DNA from: Tessaracoccus massiliensis
GTDB taxonomy: Bacteria; Actinomycetota; Actinomycetes; Propionibacteriales; Propionibacteriaceae
Assembly: GCF_000826065.2 (NCBI RefSeq)
Contig: NZ_LN623539.1
Span: forward strand, 150,914-214,913
Direction: 5' to 3'
DNA length: 64,000 nt
Part shown: piece by piece, positions 60,551-64,000 of the stretch
How positions within the stretch are numbered: position 1 is the stretch's first letter
How the letters are laid out: every line of letters starts with the position of its first letter
Notes under the pieces: model-generated
The model's database searches: none
What the model saw: the letters and a program-made list of their open reading frames with translations, nothing else
What the model was told of the DNA's origin: nothing
Translations under genes and position numbers: made by a program

Positions 60551-62196
60551 GGCAGACGCTGACCTGGCGGCTGGGATGGGCGCTCGCAGCGCTCATCCCA
60601 GCCGTCTTCCTCCTGCTCTTCTTCGCGTGGCCGGCGGCCACGCTGGTGGGCCGCGGCTTCCACGACGGCGACGCCTGGACGCTCGACGGCTTCCACACCG
60701 TGTTCACCTCGCGTCGCACCTGGCGCGCCATCGGCTTCACGCTGGGCTCAGCCACCGTGTCGACGGCGCTGTGCCTGCTGCTGGGCCTGCCCGGCGCCTA
60801 CCTCCTCTACCGCTGCAGTTTCCGTGGCCGCGACCTGCTGCGTGCCCTCATCACCGTCCCCTTCGTGCTGCCGACGGTGGTGGTGGGCGTCGCGTTCGGC
60901 TCGCTGTTGCGCCCGGACGGGCTGCTCGGCTGGCTCGACCTCGCCGGCACCCCCGCCGCGATCCTCGCCGCCATGGTGTTCTTCAACTACTCCGTGATCG
61001 TGCGCACCGTGGGCACCATGTGGGCGCGCCTCGATCCCCGCCTCGGGCAGGCCGCCGGCACGCTCGGCGCCCCTCCCCTCCGGGCCCTGCGCACCGTGAC
61101 GCTGCCGGCGCTGACGCCGGCCATCGTCTCCGGCGCCTCCCTGGTGTTCCTGTTCAGCGCCTCCGCCTACGGCATCGTCATGGTGCTGGGACAGACCCGC
61201 TACAGCACCATCGAGACCGAGATCTGGTTCCTCACCACGCAACTGCTGGATCTGCCTTCGGCCGCTGCCTTGTCCATCACGCAACTGGTGATCGTGACCG
61301 CCGCGCTGTGGCTCAGTGGCCGGGCGCAGGCCCGCATGACGAGGGCCCTGAAACTGCAGCCCGACGTCGACGCCGGGCGGGGCCTGAACCTGTCGCGCGA
61401 CGGGGCGGCGCTGGCCACCACCCTGGCGGTCGCCGTCGCGCTTCTGGGCCTGCCGTTGGCTAATCTTCTGTGGCGCTCGCTGCACCGCGGCGGCGAGTTC
61501 ACCGTCGAGAACTACGTGGCGCTGGCCGCCCAGAGCGTGGGTAACGTCAGCGTGTGGGACGCGCTGCGCACCTCCCTGATCACGGCGCTGGCCGCCACCG
61601 CGCTGGCGGTGACGCTGGGCGTGCTGGTGGCCCTGGTGGCGTCGCGGCGCCCCCGTCGACGGGCCGGCCGCGACGCGCTCACCGCGCTGGAGTCGCTGTT
61701 CCTGCTCCCCCTCGGCGTCTCCGCCGTGACCGTGGGCTTCGGCTACCTCATCACGCTCAACCGACCCCCGTTGGACCTGCGCTCCAGCATCGTGCTGATC
61801 CCGATCGCGCAGGCCGTCGTCGCCCTGCCGCTGGTGGTGCGCACCATGCTGCCGACGCTGCGGGCCATCGATCCGCGGCAACTCGAGGCCGCCGCCACAC
61901 TGGGCTCCACGCCGTGGCAGGTGCTGCGGCGCATCGAACTGCCCAACCTCGGGCGGGCGATGGGGCTCGCCGTCGGGTTCGCTTTCGCCACGTCGTTGGG
62001 CGAGTTCGGCGCCACCAGCTTCCTGGCTCGCCCCGACAACCCGACCCTGCCGGTGCTGATCTTCCGGTTGTTCGGTCGGCCCGGAGCGGAGAACTACGGC
62101 GCCGCACTGGCCGCATCCGTGGTGCTGGCAGGATTGGCAGGAATCACGATGGCTGCGGCGGAACGCCTGCGGCCGAAGGAGGTGGCGGCATGGTGA
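60547..62196 (+). CDS. thiP: Thiamine ABC transporter permease
   Basis: A double-length permease of 549 residues with about twelve spans and two ATPase-contact loops (AAGTLGAPPLRALRTVTLPALTPAI and AAATLGSTPWQVLRRIELPNLGRAM), as usual for ThiP. The open frame reaches upstream through thiB, but the TTG at 60547 overlaps the thiB stop (TTGA) and gives LRQTLTWRLGWALAALIP, a proper first span. Confidence 0.93.
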   Translation: MRQTLTWRLGWALAALIPAVFLLLFFAWPAATLVGRGFHDGDAWTLDGFHTVFTSRRTWRAIGFTLGSATVSTALCLLLGLPGAYLLYRCSFRGRDLLRALITVPFVLPTVVVGVAFGSLLRPDGLLGWLDLAGTPAAILAAMVFFNYSVIVRTVGTMWARLDPRLGQAAGTLGAPPLRALRTVTLPALTPAIVSGASLVFLFSASAYGIVMVLGQTRYSTIETEIWFLTTQLLDLPSAAALSITQLVIVTAALWLSGRAQARMTRALKLQPDVDAGRGLNLSRDGAALATTLAVAVALLGLPLANLLWRSLHRGGEFTVENYVALAAQSVGNVSVWDALRTSLITALAATALAVTLGVLVALVASRRPRRRAGRDALTALESLFLLPLGVSAVTVGFGYLITLNRPPLDLRSSIVLIPIAQAVVALPLVVRTMLPTLRAIDPRQLEAAATLGSTPWQVLRRIELPNLGRAMGLAVGFAFATSLGEFGATSFLARPDNPTLPVLIFRLFGRPGAENYGAALAASVVLAGLAGITMAAAERLRPKEVAAW

Positions 62197-63164
62197 GCGG
62201 CCTTGAGGTACGCGATGTTACGGTCCGGTATGGGGCCACGGTCGCCGTCGACGACGTGTCGCTGCGGGTCGAACCCGGCACGATCGTCGGGCTGCTCGGA
62301 GCATCGGGCTCCGGAAAGTCGACCCTGCTGCGCGCGATCGCCGGGCTGCAACCGCTGTCGTCGGGCTCGATCCTCTGGGACGGTGAGGATCTGGCCCCGG
62401 TGAAGGTGCACAAGCGGAACTTCGGCCTCGTCTTCCAGGATGGGCAACTTTTCCCCACGATGAACGTGGCCAAGAACATCGCCTACGGCCTCGGCAAGCT
62501 CTCCAAGGCGCAGCAACGCGAGCGGGTGGAGGAGATGCTCGATCTGGTGGGCCTGGCCGGCTACGGGGACCGCAAACCCACCGAACTCTCGGGCGGCCAG
62601 GCGCAGCGCGTGGCGCTCGCGCGTTCGCTGGCGCCAGCGCCCAGGGCTCTGCTGCTCGACGAGCCGCTCTCGGCGCTGGACACCGCCCTGCGCCGCCGGC
62701 TGGCCGACGACCTGGCCCGCATCCTCCGCCAGACGCACACCACCGCCGTCTATGTCACGCACGACCATCAGGAGGCCTACACCGTCGCCGATTACGTGGC
62801 TGTGCTGGACCAGGGCGAGCTGTTGCAGCTCGATGCGCCGGAGTCGCTGCGCGAGTGGCCGAAGAACATGCAAGTGGCGGCCTTCCTGGGCTACCGGGCC
62901 TTCGTAGTGGAAGCCGAGGCGCGCCGTCTGGGGTGGAGCGGGTCGCTGGGTACCGGGGAGCTGTTGGGGATCGGCCCCGCATCACTGCAGCTGGATCCCC
63001 ATGGTGTGGAGTTGGACATCGTGGATCAGACCCTCACGGTCGATGACGTCGAGATCAAGGTCGCCCTGCCGGACGGGCAGACTGCGACGGTGAGTTCCCC
63101 TGCGAAGATCGATGCGCTGTCCGTGCGCGTCACGCTGGTGGGTGGCGCTGTCGTCCCGGCGTGA
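62190..63164 (+). CDS. thiQ: Thiamine ABC transporter ATPase
   Basis: A 324-residue ATPase. Walker A LGASGSGKSTLLRAI, Q-loop GLVFQDGQLFPTMNVAKNI, signature LSGGQAQRVALARSLA, Walker B ALLLDEPLSALD, H-loop YVTHDHQEAY. A C-terminal extension of about 100 residues looks like a TOBE-type regulatory domain. ATG 62190 (or GTG 62193) overlaps the thiP stop. Confidence 0.93.
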   Translation: MVSGLEVRDVTVRYGATVAVDDVSLRVEPGTIVGLLGASGSGKSTLLRAIAGLQPLSSGSILWDGEDLAPVKVHKRNFGLVFQDGQLFPTMNVAKNIAYGLGKLSKAQQRERVEEMLDLVGLAGYGDRKPTELSGGQAQRVALARSLAPAPRALLLDEPLSALDTALRRRLADDLARILRQTHTTAVYVTHDHQEAYTVADYVAVLDQGELLQLDAPESLREWPKNMQVAAFLGYRAFVVEAEARRLGWSGSLGTGELLGIGPASLQLDPHGVELDIVDQTLTVDDVEIKVALPDGQTATVSSPAKIDALSVRVTLVGGAVVPA

Positions 63165-63218
63165 CGCCAAACGCACCCCGCCTGCTGGGGACCACCGCGC
63201 CTGGGACACAATGTCGCT

Positions 63219-63812
63219 ATGCCTAAGATCGCCGCTGCCTCGGTGGCAGAGCATCGTGCGCTGATCGAGGACAAACTTCTCGACGCCGCTGAAGCCCTCC
63301 TCAGAGCCGGGCTGCCGGTGACAGCCGGCAAGGTGACGAAGGACGCGGGCATCGCGCGCAACAGCATCTACCGCTACGTGGACAGCATCGACGACCTCCG
63401 CGGCCTCGTCGTGGCGCGCCATCTGCCTGCGTGGGCGAAGGCAGTGGACAACGCCATCGCCGAGGTGGAGGATCCGGCCGACAGAGTGGTCGCCTGGGTG
63501 GAGGCCAACCTCGAGCAGGCCGCGAGCACGGGCCACGGTTGGCTGATGCAGATGGCCCAGCAGCCGGGCCCGTCGCAGGCCACCTCGGCCATCGCGGAGC
63601 GTGCCCACAACGCCCTGCGCGCCTCCGTTGGCCGCGCGTGGGAGGGCCTCATCGAGGACCCGGAGCGCGCCCGCCTGCAGATCGCATTGACCAGGGGCAT
63701 GCTGCACGCGGCCTTCATCCAACTCGACAGAGGCTTCCCCCCGGAGAAGCTGATCCCCTCAGTCGTGGCCGCCACCCGGGCGATGGTCACGGCCGCGACG
63801 GCACAGGCCTGA
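63219..63812 (+). CDS. TetR-family transcriptional regulator
   Basis: A 197-residue repressor-type protein. The N-terminal helix-turn-helix is LLDAAEALLRAGLPVTAGKVTKDAGIARNSIYRYVDSIDDL. The C-terminal ligand domain (about residues 75-197) has a helix rich in Trp/Met (GHGWLMQMAQQPG). The ligand and targets are unknown. It is 54 bp after thiQ on the same strand, but a link to thiamine is not established. Confidence 0.88.
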   Translation: MPKIAAASVAEHRALIEDKLLDAAEALLRAGLPVTAGKVTKDAGIARNSIYRYVDSIDDLRGLVVARHLPAWAKAVDNAIAEVEDPADRVVAWVEANLEQAASTGHGWLMQMAQQPGPSQATSAIAERAHNALRASVGRAWEGLIEDPERARLQIALTRGMLHAAFIQLDRGFPPEKLIPSVVAATRAMVTAATAQA

Positions 63813-63817
63813 TCCGC

Positions 63818-63852
63818 ATGGCGCCAACGCTCAGCGCATGGCGCCAACGCTG
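63818..63852. repeat. Two direct repeats after the TetR gene
   Basis: GCATGGCGCCAACGCT occurs twice (63818-63833 and 63837-63852), three bases apart. GCCAACGCTGAT-like and GACGCCAGCG-like variants follow downstream. No gene is seen in 63813-64000. Confidence 0.6.
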
Positions 63853-64000
63853 ATTCGTCCCCGCCAACACACAGGTACACGACGCCGACCCAACGTCACC
63901 GAGCCAGAACTGTTTCCCGGCCCCTGTGACATGACGCCAGCGACAAACACCAACCCACGCACCAAGACACCCAACCTTGGCGGCCACGACACGAACGTTG

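Overview
The window comes from a high-GC actinobacterium, most likely in or near the Propionibacteriaceae. The evidence is mycothiol metabolism (mshD, mycothione reductase), a GlnR-type orphan regulator beside mshD, a 33-residue bS22-type ribosomal protein, a DUF3151 protein, heavy use of GTG/TTG starts with ATGA/GTGA overlaps, and gene order that recalls two mycobacterial chromosome blocks (regulator-mshD-phosphate uptake, and proC/bS22/glutaredoxin/hemD/phosphatase/resA/ccdA/resB/ccsA). The genus is inference. It is chromosomal core genome with a few accessory spots. I saw no tRNA, rRNA, CRISPR array or prophage.

Layout. 1-3.7 kb: two similar small membrane-protein genes separated by an IS1380-family element that is itself broken by an IS3-family element. 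3.7-12.3 kb: purA, the dhaKLM dihydroxyacetone kinase operon, a DUF3151 gene, typA, an SRPBCC gene, an HD-hydrolase/membrane-protein pair and a divergent satD-like gene. 12.3-16.6 kb: ppk2, tpx, an intergenic repeat cluster, ygfZ, a nitrobindin-like gene and dtd. 16.5-26.3 kb: a discoidin-like membrane protein, then a tightly overlapping run glnR-like, mshD, ppk1, mutT1-like, followed by pstSCAB behind PHO-box-like repeats. This joins polyphosphate and phosphate uptake to thiol metabolism. 26.3-32.6 kb: a ferredoxin-like protein, a metal P-type ATPase behind a DtxR/IdeR-like box, a GH3 lipoprotein, mycothione reductase and an SDR. 32.6-42.5 kb, mostly minus strand: asd-proC, then bS22, glutaredoxin, a CobA-like/HemD fusion, a histidine phosphatase, resA-ccdA-resB-ccsB (System II cytochrome c maturation) and a GerMN/Gmad2 membrane protein with a sigma-factor-like head. 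42.5-49.5 kb: repeat-rich DNA around an 1809-residue secreted sialidase plus GH123-like enzyme. 49.5-58.8 kb: CPBP protease, proline dehydrogenase, TIM-barrel isomerase, VOC protein, then radA and disA separated by a MerR-HEAT regulator, a convergent HEAT-repeat gene and an ABC1/UbiB kinase. 58.8-64 kb: more repeats, a TPP riboswitch, thiBPQ and a TetR regulator.

The most interesting candidates are four. (1) The MerR-HEAT regulator and HEAT-repeat protein pair, where the latter has a promoter with the 19-bp spacer and internal palindrome diagnostic of MerR control. (2) The single-chain sialidase/GH123 glycan-stripping exoenzyme. (3) The protein with a degenerate sigma-factor head, one membrane span and GerMN/Gmad2 outside. 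(4) A dispersed intergenic element whose three full copies all measure exactly 97 bp between the ends of near-perfect 20-bp inverted arms.
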